Below, piece after piece: positions 42,954-50,294 of a stretch of DNA of 59,793 nucleotides. A program made the position numbers and the translations under genes. The stretch comes from a virus: positions 1 through 59,793 of IMG/VR virus record IMGVR_UViG_3300047318_000425; one strand, 5' to 3'. Numbering within the stretch: the first letter of the stretch is position 1; each line of letters opens with the position of its first letter. Below the pieces are notes generated by a model. That model made no database searches. It was not told where the DNA came from and saw only the letters and a list, made by a program, of their open reading frames with translations.

Positions 42954-43660
42954 TCTACCTCGTAGGCTCCTCGAAAGGGGGCGCCGGCAAGTCCACCGTG
43001 GCGGTGAACCTGGCCGCATTGCTCGCTTCGCAGCTTGAACGCGACGTGCTGCTGGTTGACACCGACAAGAAGCAACCGAGTTCGACCTTGTGGAACCGCC
43101 TGCGCGGCGGTGCCGACGTCGCGCAGCTGTCGTCGATGATCATCGAAGCGGCCGACATCGTGCGCGAAGTCAAACGCCAGGCCCGCAAATACGACGACGT
43201 GGTGATCGACGCCGGCGGCCACGACTCGGCCGAGCTGCGCGCCGCGCTGTTAGTCGCCGACGTGGTCCTGATGCCGGCTGCGCCCGCGCTGTTCGATGTC
43301 GCAGCGCTCACCACCGACTGCGCGCTGCTGAACGTGGCGCATAACTTCAATCCGCACCTGAAGGCGTTCCTGGTCATCAATAATGCTTCGACCAACCACC
43401 AGGAGACCGGCACGCGCGACATGCGCGAGCAGCTGCCCAACCTGGTGCCCAACTACGTGGTGTTAGATTCGGTGCTGCGCCGCCGCGCCGCGTATGACGC
43501 CTGCAAGCAATCCGGCCTGGGCGTGGTCGAAGTGAGCAATGCGGCGAATGCGTCGTCGGCCACCGAGATGCGCAACGTGTTTAATGAACTGATCAAGAGG
43601 GTGTCAGGGGCCGAGATGACCGCCGTGTTCAACGTACTGCTCAAGGGGACAAACCCATGA
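42950..43660 (+). CDS. parA: ParA-type partition ATPase
   Basis: 236 residues. The deviant Walker A motif KGGAGKS at residues 9-15 has the signature lysine. VLLVDTDKK (motif A') and DDVVIDAGGHDS (Walker B region) follow. No N-terminal DNA-binding domain is present, so it is the short class seen with ribbon-helix-helix partners (type Ib, ParF/ParG-like). It would move or position phage DNA on the nucleoid and keep it stable as a plasmid-like element. The small DNA-binding proteins encoded directly downstream are its likely partners. The start overlaps the previous stop. Confidence 0.9.
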   Translation: MIYLVGSSKGGAGKSTVAVNLAALLASQLERDVLLVDTDKKQPSSTLWNRLRGGADVAQLSSMIIEAADIVREVKRQARKYDDVVIDAGGHDSAELRAALLVADVVLMPAAPALFDVAALTTDCALLNVAHNFNPHLKAFLVINNASTNHQETGTRDMREQLPNLVPNYVVLDSVLRRRAAYDACKQSGLGVVEVSNAANASSATEMRNVFNELIKRVSGAEMTAVFNVLLKGTNP

Positions 43661-43878
43661 ACGGCGCGGTGCAGGCGCGTCTGCGCTTCATCGACACCAT
43701 GCTCGAACACTACGGGTCGGTTGGCCGCGCGATCATCATGGATTACTTCGGCATGGGAGGGGCCAGCGCGTCGCGTGACTTGGCGCTGTATAACAAACTA
43801 GCCCCCCACAACATGGTGTTCGACAACAGCTCGAAGCTGTACTTGCGCGGCCCGAACTTCGAAAGGAAATTTCCATGA
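43657..43878 (+). CDS. Small winged-helix-like DNA-binding protein
   Basis: 73 residues: RLRFIDTMLEHYGSVGRAIIMDYFGMGGASASRDLALYNKLAPHNMVFD. The SASRDLALYNKLAP helix and preceding turn match the N-terminal winged HTH of WYL-type regulators, here without a WYL domain. Overlaps parA and the next gene by 4 bases each. It could regulate the operon or bind the centromere. Confidence 0.7.
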   Translation: MNGAVQARLRFIDTMLEHYGSVGRAIIMDYFGMGGASASRDLALYNKLAPHNMVFDNSSKLYLRGPNFERKFP

Positions 43879-44135
43879 CTAAGAAACCGAATAAATTCGC
43901 CGCCCTCACGTCCGAGGCTTTCGTGCTGGCCGCCCCGGAAAACGCGGGGGGCCGCAAGCCGCCGCCGTCCGATTCGCGCCTGACCGCCAACATCAACCGC
44001 GAGCTGCACCTGCGCCTGAAGCTGTACGCGGCGAAGAACTACACGTCGATGGGCGAGCTGATCGAAGAATGGATCGAGCAGCACATTCCGCAGGAGCCGG
44101 CGGCGCGGCCATCAACGTCGCGGGACAAGGCGTAG
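43875..44135 (+). CDS. Ribbon-helix-helix-like centromere-binding candidate
   Basis: 86 residues. A disordered, basic N-terminus is followed by RLTANINRELHLRLKLYAAKNYTSMGELIEEWIEQHI, a strand-helix-helix typical of ParG/CopG/Arc-type proteins. Together with the short ParA it makes a type Ib partition cassette. It is also one of the candidates for the factor that binds the dispersed palindromes. It ends against the stop of the convergent gene with no gap. Confidence 0.7.
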   Translation: MTKKPNKFAALTSEAFVLAAPENAGGRKPPPSDSRLTANINRELHLRLKLYAAKNYTSMGELIEEWIEQHIPQEPAARPSTSRDKA

Positions 44136-44612
44136 TCACCAGTCGAACAGCTGCAGCCCTTCGATGACGTCGCCATCCGCATCGAGGCGCACTACCTGCG
44201 CGCCGTGCCGGAGCGCATAAGTTAGTATCAGCTCCAGTTCCAGCGGCAGCGCGTTGCGCTGCTGCTGGCTGCAGCATTCCGGGTCGTCCAGGTTGGGCAC
44301 GGTGATGAACACGCCATACTCGTACGGCGCGATCGTCATCGCCGGCCAGCCGTGCTCGCGGCACGGATTGTCGATCGCGCCGGCGGACGATAACAGCTCC
44401 ATCGTGGCGCGCGAGACGTGGCCGGTCGAGATATCGACATAGGTATGTATCGTCATATCGGCGCTCCTTTCCTGCTGAGCCTTGAAGAAGTCGAGGATAG
44501 CGTTTCGTGCCTGTTCCTTATCAGGGTCGGCCCTGTCGTGTGCCCGACTCTCGCGTCCTTCTGCCCAAACAACATTGAAATATGCGTCGAGCAATTCATC
44601 AAGCGAAGCCAT
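44136..44612 (-). CDS. Two-module hypothetical early protein
   Basis: 158 residues. The first 50 (MASLDELLDAYFNVVWAEGRESRAHD...) are a helical module found at the start of various small phage proteins. The rest, from MTIHTYVDISTGHVSRATMELL, resembles a DUF5983-type domain with EYGVFITVP. The latter could also start by itself at an internal ATG. GGAGG precedes the first ATG. Function unknown. It is convergent with the partition operon with no spacer. Confidence 0.6.
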   Translation of the reverse strand: MASLDELLDAYFNVVWAEGRESRAHDRADPDKEQARNAILDFFKAQQERSADMTIHTYVDISTGHVSRATMELLSSAGAIDNPCREHGWPAMTIAPYEYGVFITVPNLDDPECCSQQQRNALPLELELILTYALRHGAQVVRLDADGDVIEGLQLFDW

Positions 44613-44616
44613 ATCA

Positions 44617-44976
44617 TCAACCTCCGAGTGGATAGTGTTCCTGTTCCCAGGCGACGACCAGGTCTACGACGCGCTCGAACGCCGGCGCCAAAGAATCGCG
44701 CCGGTACGTCGGGTCGTCAGGAATGATGTCCATCACGTAGCGCACAACTTCGAGTGCAGTGGCGTGCATATGCTTGCCGGTGATGCCCGTGATTTCTATT
44801 GCGGCCAGCTGCTCTGCCAGGTAGGCGCGGGTGCACTTCAGGATGCCGGCCGGCGCGCGCCGCGGCGTCGTGTCGATCGCATGCACCAGCACAATCCATT
44901 TTGTCAGGCTGCGGTAGTGGGTGCCACGCTGGTGGCCACGGTAGTGGCCTTCGCGCAGGTTACGGCTGGTTGTCAT
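44617..44976 (-). CDS. Hypothetical protein, 119 aa
   Basis: ATG 44976 has AGGAGG upstream. A basic, histidine- and arginine-rich first third, then mostly helical. Not recognised. It overlaps the upstream gene by 17 bases. Confidence 0.65.
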   Translation of the reverse strand: MTTSRNLREGHYRGHQRGTHYRSLTKWIVLVHAIDTTPRRAPAGILKCTRAYLAEQLAAIEITGITGKHMHATALEVVRYVMDIIPDDPTYRRDSLAPAFERVVDLVVAWEQEHYPLGG

Positions 44977-45334
44977 GCTCGGCCTCCTGTTCTTCACGTA
45001 GTTCGTCAATTGCATACTGCGGCACTTTGTAGCCCAGCTCGCGCAGCCACTGCAGGCGCTCGGCGCACTGGCCCGGCGTGGGGTCGTTAAACGACTCGCC
45101 GTCGTGCGCCAGGTCGATTGGTGCGCGCTGGGCGGTTTCCAGGTACGCCATCTGCGCATTGTATGCTGGCAGGAACAGTTCCGGCCATGCCGGGTCACCG
45201 GTCATCGGCGGGATTTTCGGGATCTCACCCAGCACCTTGAAGCGGGCGACGTGGGTGGTCCAGCCGCCGCTGACGTCTTCGTACACGTACACATCGCAGC
45301 CGAAGTCGTCGGAAGACCAGCGGCAGTAGCTCAT
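44960..45334 (-). CDS. Conserved early phage protein, 124 aa
   Basis: Begins MSYCRWSSDDFGCDVYVYEDVSGGW, an opening repeatedly seen in small phage proteins of unknown role. The start overlaps the downstream partner's stop region as part of an ATGA chain running from 45803 to 44960. A helical C-terminus (AIDELREEQEAEHDN) follows. Confidence 0.7.
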   Translation of the reverse strand: MSYCRWSSDDFGCDVYVYEDVSGGWTTHVARFKVLGEIPKIPPMTGDPAWPELFLPAYNAQMAYLETAQRAPIDLAHDGESFNDPTPGQCAERLQWLRELGYKVPQYAIDELREEQEAEHDNQP

Positions 45335-45573
45335 GGCGCGTCCCCCCGGTCGTGGGCCCTGGTGCCGACATACGCACGGGTGACGATGTTGTGTTCATCC
45401 GTATGCAGCACCAGTACGCCGGCGATGCTGTTGACCGAACGCAGCGGGGTCGGCCTGCCCTCGCACACTTCATAGCCGTACTTGATGCGGTGCGCGTTGA
45501 TCGCTTTTACTGCCGCATCGTCCGTCAGGCCGATGATCTGAGTGGCGATGCGTTTAGCTTGTGCTGTGCTCAT
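45331..45573 (-). CDS. Hypothetical protein, 80 aa
   Basis: A helix at MSTAQAKRIATQIIGLTDDAAVKAINAH, then short strands (GVLVLHTDEHNIVTRAYV). Coupled to both neighbours by ATGA overlaps. Not recognised. Confidence 0.65.
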   Translation of the reverse strand: MSTAQAKRIATQIIGLTDDAAVKAINAHRIKYGYEVCEGRPTPLRSVNSIAGVLVLHTDEHNIVTRAYVGTRAHDRGDAP

Positions 45574-45803
45574 CAGAAATCCTCGTAGTGCAGTACCGGT
45601 TCGTCCAGACTCGCCAGCATGCGGGTCAGTGCGTCGCGCAGGTCGGTCACGCTGTCGAAACTGGTCGTCATCGCTTCGGCGCTGATCGAGCCTGGTTCGG
45701 CGTTTGGGTTGTCGTAGTGGGCCTCGTGGATCGCATACGAAGCATACGGCTCGCGGTCGTCGGGGGTTTTGATGCGTACCACGCGATAGTTCCAGCCTGC
45801 CAT
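45573..45803 (-). CDS. Hypothetical protein, 76 aa
   Basis: Begins MAGWNYRVVRIKTPDDREPYASYAIHEAHYDN, a strand-rich start common in small phage proteins; ends in a helix and LDEPVLHYEDF. Its stop overlaps the next start. Function unknown. Confidence 0.65.
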   Translation of the reverse strand: MAGWNYRVVRIKTPDDREPYASYAIHEAHYDNPNAEPGSISAEAMTTSFDSVTDLRDALTRMLASLDEPVLHYEDF

Positions 45804-45806
45804 GTT

Positions 45807-46016
45807 TTACTCCTCGGGTAGTTTGGCGATCAGCAAAGCCATGTGTTCAGGGTGCATGTCGATCAGGGCCAGCAGCAGGGCAGAACCCGGATCGGGGATG
45901 CGCCGCCCCTGTTCCCAATTGCGGATATTCCACGCCGCAAAGTGGTAGCGCCTGGCGAACTGTTCTTGCGATAGTCCGAGCCTGGCGCGCAGCGCTTTAA
46001 GGGCATCGGGCGCCAC
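45807..46016 (-). CDS. XRE-family helix-turn-helix regulator, 69 aa
   Basis: GTG start behind a G-rich box in the end of the upstream gene. LRARLGLSQEQFARRYHFAAWNIRNWEQGRRIPDPGS is a Cro/CI-type helix-turn-helix. The remaining residues are a short helix, so it is Cro- or HigA-antitoxin-sized. Encoded with the winged-helix-like protein behind an operator-rich promoter, it is a candidate switch regulator of this phage. Confidence 0.85.
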   Translation of the reverse strand: MAPDALKALRARLGLSQEQFARRYHFAAWNIRNWEQGRRIPDPGSALLLALIDMHPEHMALLIAKLPEE

Positions 46017-46019
46017 GTG

Positions 46020-46400
46020 TTATCCCCCTAAGCGCTTTTTGATCGTGATCGTAAAATCGGGCAAGTCGATCCGCACCGAGTCGTGGGTTTCGGAAATGGC
46101 CAGGTTGGGGCGCGCCACCAGCACGCCGTGTTCCGGCAGCTGGCCACTCGGCCGCTCGACCGGGGTACTCTTCCTGGCGTTGTACGAGTAGGCAAAGCGC
46201 GACGCGCCGCCGTCAGCCGCGTGCGAGCGCGTGGCGCGCCCCTTGCGCCATAAATTGGCCAGATAGTCCGACACCCGGTTGCAGGAGCCGGCCAGCTCGC
46301 GCACCGCCGCGTCATCGTAGAGCGCGACCGCGGTCAGTGGATGCTTGGCCGCTTTCAAGCGCTGTTCGAGCAATGCATACAGCCCGCCTTCTTGCTTCAT
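46020..46400 (-). CDS. Winged-helix-like DNA-binding protein, 126 aa
   Basis: The segment TAVALYDDAAVRELAGSCNRVSDYLANLWRKGRATR resembles a winged helix (recognition helix VSDYLANLWRKG). A linker and a beta C-terminus (VLVARPNLAIS...DSVRIDLPDFTITIKK) follow. It is the first gene of a regulatory operon: GGGGAG ribosome box, consensus -10 upstream, and two copies of a 24-bp repeat. A regulator role is inferred. Confidence 0.6.
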   Translation of the reverse strand: MKQEGGLYALLEQRLKAAKHPLTAVALYDDAAVRELAGSCNRVSDYLANLWRKGRATRSHAADGGASRFAYSYNARKSTPVERPSGQLPEHGVLVARPNLAISETHDSVRIDLPDFTITIKKRLGG

Positions 46401-46411
46401 GGCGCTCCCCT

Positions 46412-46444
46412 ATCTAAAATGATTTGCGGATTCTATTATAGATT
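46412..46444 (-). promoter_or_regulatory. Promoter with overlapping operator-like palindromes
   Basis: A consensus TATAAT on the minus strand (46435-46440) lies inside the palindrome ATTCTA-TTA-TAGATT (46430-46444). A second, weaker site ATCTA-AAA-TGAT lies at 46412-46423, just downstream. No good -35; upstream sequence is taken by the 24-bp repeats. Confidence 0.6.
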
Positions 46445-46453
46445 GTGACGCGA

Positions 46454-46513
46454 AAGTGAATTTTCACGCAAAAAAAGCCGACACTGCGCAAGTGAATTTT
46501 CACGCAAAAAAAG
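46454..46513. repeat. Two 24-bp direct repeats carrying GTGAATTTTCAC
   Basis: AAGTGAATTTTCACGCAAAAAAAG occurs at 46454-46477 and 46490-46513. Each has the inverted repeat GTGAA-TT-TTCAC, 36 bases apart centre to centre. They sit directly upstream of the promoter of the winged-helix-like/XRE operon, the usual place of operators. The A-run of one copy forms the U-tract of the neighbouring terminator. Confidence 0.85.
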
Positions 46514-46532
46514 ACCGCGCGGGGGCGCGGTC
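46506..46532 (-). terminator. Intrinsic terminator of the leftward operon
   Basis: On the minus strand a perfect 8-bp stem (GACCGCGC/GCGCGGTC, 4-base loop) followed by seven T. It lies 24 bases after the stop of the nuclease gene at 46556. Confidence 0.9.
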
Positions 46533-46555
46533 CAAAGCTGCTGAGAAAAACCGGA

Positions 46556-46954
46556 TCAGATCGCCGACGTGGCCACGGTGATCCATTCGGCGATCTGGCG
46601 CCGTGTCAGCAGTTTGGCCTTGAACTGCGCGCACGTGAGCGGGCATTCCCAGTCGCCGTCGACCAGGATTACGCCGCCTTCTCGGCAGCCGATAATCACC
46701 GCCAGGGTGCGTCCTTCGGCCAGGCGCCCTTCACCCCAGGCCAGCTGCAAGCTTGACAAGCCCGGCTGCACCAGGGTGGCGTCGCGCTTTGGCAGCACGA
46801 CGAACTTGTACTCGACCCACAGGTCGCGCGCGCCTGAATACCAGCAGTCCCAGGTACCGCCCTGGTACGGGTTGCTCATCTTCTCGCGGTGCAGCGCGCG
46901 TGGCAGGTGGCTGTGCACGTTGCGGTAGAAGGTGGTCTCGGGCTTGGTGGACAT
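46556..46954 (-). CDS. PD-(D/E)XK nuclease-like protein, 132 aa
   Basis: MSTKPETTFYRNVHSHL... then GGTWDCWYSGARDLWVEYKFV: an acidic residue, a short loop, and E-x-K on a strand, which is the core of PD-(D/E)XK nucleases. LAVIIGCREGGVILVDG follows as later strands. The compact size recalls resolvase- or VRR-type nucleases. It is the last gene before the terminator and close to the DEDDh exonuclease, suggesting DNA metabolism. Confidence 0.65.
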   Translation of the reverse strand: MSTKPETTFYRNVHSHLPRALHREKMSNPYQGGTWDCWYSGARDLWVEYKFVVLPKRDATLVQPGLSSLQLAWGEGRLAEGRTLAVIIGCREGGVILVDGDWECPLTCAQFKAKLLTRRQIAEWITVATSAI

Positions 46955-46979
46955 GGCGTTTAGCGCAGCGCGGTCAGCG

Positions 46980-47540
46980 TCATGCGGCCCCCTGCAGCTG
47001 GCCGGCTTGTCCCTGTAAGGCGGCAAAATAGTGCTGCAGCTGGCGCGCCTGGTGGCGTGCGTCGGCCAGCGCGTGATGGTTGTCGTTCTGCGGCAGTGGC
47101 GTGACCAGGCGGTGCGCCATCTTGCGGATGGTGCGGTAGCAGCGGGTGTTCCTGTAGCTCCACGGGCACTCGATGCCGAAGCTGTCGAAGGCATGTTCGA
47201 GCAGCGCAATATCGAAGCTGGCGCCGTTGCTCCACACTTCGATATCGGGGTCGTTGATGAAGGACGCCAGCTGTTCGAGCGCGTAGCGCAAGGTGAATTT
47301 TTCTTCGATGAACACGCGCCGTGCGGCTGCGCTTTGGCCCATCCACCAGTTCAGGGTGGCTTCTGACACCTGGCGCGGTCCCGCTTCATGGTTCGAGTCG
47401 ATCGAGACCGAGCTGTAAAAGCCGTCGGCGTCGAGCGCGCTGGTGTAGGGGTCGAACTTGACCGCGCCGATCGAGATGATCACCGAGTCGGCGCGGGTGC
47501 CGAGGGTTTCGTTGTCGAGCATTACATGTTGCAGCGTCAT
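46980..47540 (-). CDS. DEDDh 3'-5' exonuclease
   Basis: 186 residues, close to the length of Rv2179c-type exonucleases. The motifs are LDNET (D9, E11), SNGASFDIALLEHAF (third acidic residue), and HHALADARHQA (His plus last Asp). It would trim single-stranded RNA or DNA 3' ends, for example in processing host RNA or replication intermediates. AGGAG precedes ATG 47540. The polymerase has its own DEDDy domain, so this is a separate activity. Confidence 0.85.
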   Translation of the reverse strand: MTLQHVMLDNETLGTRADSVIISIGAVKFDPYTSALDADGFYSSVSIDSNHEAGPRQVSEATLNWWMGQSAAARRVFIEEKFTLRYALEQLASFINDPDIEVWSNGASFDIALLEHAFDSFGIECPWSYRNTRCYRTIRKMAHRLVTPLPQNDNHHALADARHQARQLQHYFAALQGQAGQLQGAA

Positions 47541-47567
47541 GGGTCACTCCTTGTTCTTATTTGCCTG

Positions 47568-47607
47568 CCCCGCGTCGCGCGGTTTACAACGCCTCTGCGA
47601 CGCGGGG
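47568..47607 (-). other. Intergenic stem-loop
   Basis: CCCCGCGTCGC pairs perfectly with GCGACGCGGGG (11 bp, 18-base loop) in the 87-base gap before the exonuclease gene. It could reduce transcription into the exonuclease. Confidence 0.6.
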
Positions 47608-47627
47608 CCCCGTTGACGTCGCACTTG

Positions 47628-47879
47628 TCAGGCGACTGCTTTTTCCGCTGCTGCCAGGACCTTGGCCGTGGCCGCTGCCGCTTTGTCCAGTTCTTTAAGC
47701 GCCGCTGCGTGCGCCTTGGCCAAATTCTTCATGTTGGTATCGTGGAGTTTCTGCGCCGCGCTGATCGCGCCCTGCGCCACCTTGTGCTCGGCTTTCGCCG
47801 CCTTCAGCGCGGCGGCATTGGTTTTCTTAACAAAGTTCAGCTCTTGCTGGGACAGGATTTTTGACGGAGTGCGTGCCAT
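47628..47879 (-). CDS. Ala/Lys-rich helical protein, 83 aa
   Basis: Read from MARTPSKILSQQELN (ATG 47879, AAAGA upstream); ATG 47885 is the alternative. Nearly one continuous amphipathic helix of Ala, Lys, Glu and Asn. Composition is like small histone-like or coiled-coil proteins, but the charges nearly balance. Function unknown. Confidence 0.6.
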   Translation of the reverse strand: MARTPSKILSQQELNFVKKTNAAALKAAKAEHKVAQGAISAAQKLHDTNMKNLAKAHAAALKELDKAAAATAKVLAAAEKAVA

Positions 47880-47923
47880 GGTCATTCTTTCGTGAGAGGT
47901 GGATGGAGTGTTCCGGTGCTGCC

Positions 47924-48148
47924 TTACTGCTTACCGCAGTACTGCTGTTCAAGCTGTGCCTTGTAGGCCAGCTCGTTGATCCGCACAGCGCGCGAGATCA
48001 AGCGGTCGATGGTGCTCTTGCGCCGCCCGGTGGCCGTTTCGAGCTCCAGGGCGGCGATCACTTCCTCGCCGGTCAGCGCCGGCAGTACCTGGGTCAGTTG
48101 GGTAAAGCTGCCCAGTGCCTGGGCCAGGTGCCACTTGCGAACTGCCAT
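47924..48148 (-). CDS. Hypothetical protein, 74 aa
   Basis: Helical throughout (ALTGEEVIAALELETATGRRKSTIDRLISRAVRINELAYKAQLEQQ). Box GAGGG upstream. The 135-base gap before it carries a promoter candidate and a 13-bp direct repeat CGCCGCGAACCGC (48247 and 48267). Not recognised. Confidence 0.65.
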   Translation of the reverse strand: MAVRKWHLAQALGSFTQLTQVLPALTGEEVIAALELETATGRRKSTIDRLISRAVRINELAYKAQLEQQYCGKQ

Positions 48149-48193
48149 TTTTAGGGCCCTCGGGGAAATGATTGTGCGCCAGTTTCTGTGTAA

Positions 48194-48221
48194 AATCTAC
48201 TGCCGGTAAAAATATTGTCGA
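48194..48221 (-). promoter_or_regulatory. Candidate promoter
   Basis: On the minus strand TCGACA (48216-48221), 16 bases, TAGATT (48194-48199); five and four matches to consensus. It would drive the genes at 48148 and leftward. Confidence 0.5.
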
Positions 48222-48282
48222 TGCGCGGCGCGCAGTGTTGTATGGACGCCGCGAACCGCCGCTAAGCGCCGCGAACCGCTTC

Positions 48283-49059
48283 TTACACGCGGCGCCGTGC
48301 CGGCAGCGCCACCTTCTTGGCCGGGGCCGGCGCCGCGTAGGACGACACGTCGGGCTCGGTCATCAGGCGCGCCATGGCTTCCTTGCGGCGGCCGAAGCAG
48401 GCGTCGAAGTCTTCGTTCGGCTTCGGATCGCCGAAGCGCAAGCTGCCGTAGGTCTGGTTCGGGTCGAACGACACTTCGGTCACCACGCCGACCGGTGCCA
48501 CCTCGAACGCCGCGGCTACGCTTTTCACGTATGCGTCGAACGCCTTGATCCCCGTCGGCGACACTTTCATCACCCACAACGGTGTATCCTTGGTCGCACC
48601 CGGTGGCAGTACGGCCAGCACGCGCGTGTTCTTGCAGGCCTTGCTGTTGCCCTTGCCCGAGCCGAACTGGTTCTGCGGGCAGGCGCCGCAGGCGTCGGCT
48701 TGCTTGACCGGGCTGTGGTTCGACGGCACCAGCTCGGACGGGTTCAGGCCCATCGCGAAGCAGGCCGGCGGGGCGATGTTCTTCGGGTCGTAGTCTTCCT
48801 CATAGAAGCTGTTCATCGAGATGAAGTCGACGATGACGAGCGAAATCGGGCCGGGGCTGCGGCGCCCGTCGGGCAGCTCGAAGAACTTGTCCTGGGTGCA
48901 TTTGATCTGGTCGCCGCCGGCCGCGCCCAGGCGCTCGTTCAGCTTGGCGATCTCGCTGGCCATCTGGGCGCGCGCGTCGACCAGGGCCGAGGATGATGCC
49001 CCGCCGGCCGCTTTTTGCAGGTTGCCTTCCTGCTTTGCTGCTGCTTTCTTGGTTGCCAT
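48283..49059 (-). CDS. Conserved early protein with Cys cluster
   Basis: 258 residues. A basic coiled start (MATKKAAAKQEG) precedes a core in which ACFAMGLNPSELVPS is followed by ACGACPQNQFGSGKGNSKACKN, a Cys group able to hold a metal, then LAVLPPG...WVMKVSPTGIKAFDAYVKSVA strands and helix. Proteins of this type sit beside the polymerase in many podoviruses, and an ssDNA-binding role has seemed plausible to me, but nothing here proves it. AAGGAG box. Encoded behind the 49112 gene in the same transcript. Confidence 0.65.
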   Translation of the reverse strand: MATKKAAAKQEGNLQKAAGGASSSALVDARAQMASEIAKLNERLGAAGGDQIKCTQDKFFELPDGRRSPGPISLVIVDFISMNSFYEEDYDPKNIAPPACFAMGLNPSELVPSNHSPVKQADACGACPQNQFGSGKGNSKACKNTRVLAVLPPGATKDTPLWVMKVSPTGIKAFDAYVKSVAAAFEVAPVGVVTEVSFDPNQTYGSLRFGDPKPNEDFDACFGRRKEAMARLMTEPDVSSYAAPAPAKKVALPARRRV

Positions 49060-49111
49060 GGTAAAACTCCTTGAAAAAGTGACGAGGGTTTATAAGCTGC
49101 TTGGTTCGTCG

Positions 49112-49516
49112 TTACAAGCTGCGCAGGTTGACCCTGCGGCGGGTGAACGGGGTCAGCCCCGGTACTTTGCCTTTGCTCTGGAAAATTTCGCGCGCGGCCA
49201 AGTCGGTGACGCGCCGCTGGAACAGGTGGAAGTAGCCGCTCTTCTTGACGTACTTGGTAAATACGTCGAAGTCGGAAATCGAGAACACGGTGCTCTCGCT
49301 GATCGAGACCGACGCCTTCTTGCCGCGCCCGGTGTCGACTTCCTCGGCGTCGAGCCGCGCCAGGATGGTGCCCTCGATCTTGGCGATCTCGGCGTCCAGG
49401 CTGTCGAGCTGGGCCTGGACCGCGCGCTTTTTCTCGCGCACTTCCCAGGCCGCGTCGATCAGGCGGCCCAAAGTGGGCGCCGGGGCGACCACAGCGTTGT
49501 TTGCAGTGTCTGGCAT
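49112..49516 (-). CDS. Hypothetical early protein, 134 aa
   Basis: A coiled coil (AAWEVREKKRAVQAQLDSLDAEIAKIEGTIL) then a strand-rich part ending QSKGKVPGLTPFTRRRVNLRSL. It occurs as the first gene of an operon with a strong promoter and perfect operator, ribosome box AGGAGG. It forms a usual pair with the following Cys-cluster protein. Function unknown. Confidence 0.7.
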   Translation of the reverse strand: MPDTANNAVVAPAPTLGRLIDAAWEVREKKRAVQAQLDSLDAEIAKIEGTILARLDAEEVDTGRGKKASVSISESTVFSISDFDVFTKYVKKSGYFHLFQRRVTDLAAREIFQSKGKVPGLTPFTRRRVNLRSL

Positions 49517-49534
49517 GCATGCCTCCTTCTATTA

Positions 49535-49588
49535 CGATCTATCTTAGATCGAGTTACGAATCGTAGGCCAAAGAACAGCGCCGGTCAA
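49535..49588 (-). promoter_or_regulatory. Best promoter-operator pair of the window
   Basis: On the minus strand TTGACC (49583-49588), exactly 17 bases, TACGAT (49560-49565). The perfect palindrome CGATCTA-TCT-TAGATCG (49535-49551) follows and covers the expected start of transcription. The arrangement is that of a repressed sigma-70 promoter. Confidence 0.75.
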
Positions 49589-49608
49589 GCGGAACTTGAA
49601 CCGCGCGC

Positions 49609-50082
49609 TTATCCCAGGAAACGCCGCGTCTCGGCCATGACGTCGGCGGCCGCCGCCCGGATCTGTTCGGCGGGAGTGACGGCGGCGGGCGCTGCGTCGT
49701 GTGGGTACTGGCCACCGACCGACTGCTCGCGCGAGATGTGGCTGGCCGGCGCTGCCTGGTCCTGGCCTGGCATGCTGACCGCCCAGCCGCGCTGGCGCAT
49801 GATGTCGGCGACCTGCCTCAGCACATAGTCGGGCACGTCGGCGTCGTCGACTTCGATCAAGCTGCCGCACTCGGGGCACTGGCCAGCTGCCATCAGTTCG
49901 CCCATGCAGACGCGTTCGTCGGCGTCGTCGATCAGGTCCATGTCGTCGACCGTGCCTTCCCAGTCGCAGTCGCAGGCGTAGCGGGTGACCGGGTCGCAGC
50001 CCTCGCAGGTGCCGCTCGACTGCCCTTCATCGAGCATCGCGCCGCAGCGCTTGCACGATCCGCGTTCCATCGTCGTGCTCAT
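49609..50082 (-). CDS. Zinc-ribbon-type protein, 157 aa
   Basis: Three CxxC-type groups: SCKRCG...CEGC, CDCDWEG and QCPECGS, as in rubredoxin-like zinc ribbons. The second half is disordered and then helical. It could bind nucleic acid or a host protein. ATG overlaps the upstream stop (ATGA). Not recognised by name. Confidence 0.65.
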   Translation of the reverse strand: MSTTMERGSCKRCGAMLDEGQSSGTCEGCDPVTRYACDCDWEGTVDDMDLIDDADERVCMGELMAAGQCPECGSLIEVDDADVPDYVLRQVADIMRQRGWAVSMPGQDQAAPASHISREQSVGGQYPHDAAPAAVTPAEQIRAAAADVMAETRRFLG

Positions 50083-50294
50083 GGCGTCACCCGTGGCAGC
50101 CGGTCAATCGCCGCGTCCGACATGCGGTTGACCATGTCGATCGCCGTGTCCGGCGCCTCGGCCATCAGCTGCACCGTGATGTAGCCCGCAGGTGTTTTCA
50201 CCTTGACGTCGTGCAGGACTTCGGGTTGTGTGTCGCTGTCGTCGGTGTTGGGAAAGCTGACGCGGGCCGTGAAGGCCTGGTATTGGTGTTGCAT
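50079..50294 (-). CDS. Hypothetical protein, 71 aa
   Basis: AAGGAG precedes MQHQYQAFTARVSFPN. Strand-rich start, then PAGYITVQLMAEAPDTAIDMVNRMSDAAI as strand and helix. Coupled to the zinc-ribbon gene. Function unknown. Confidence 0.65.
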   Translation of the reverse strand: MQHQYQAFTARVSFPNTDDSDTQPEVLHDVKVKTPAGYITVQLMAEAPDTAIDMVNRMSDAAIDRLPRVTP

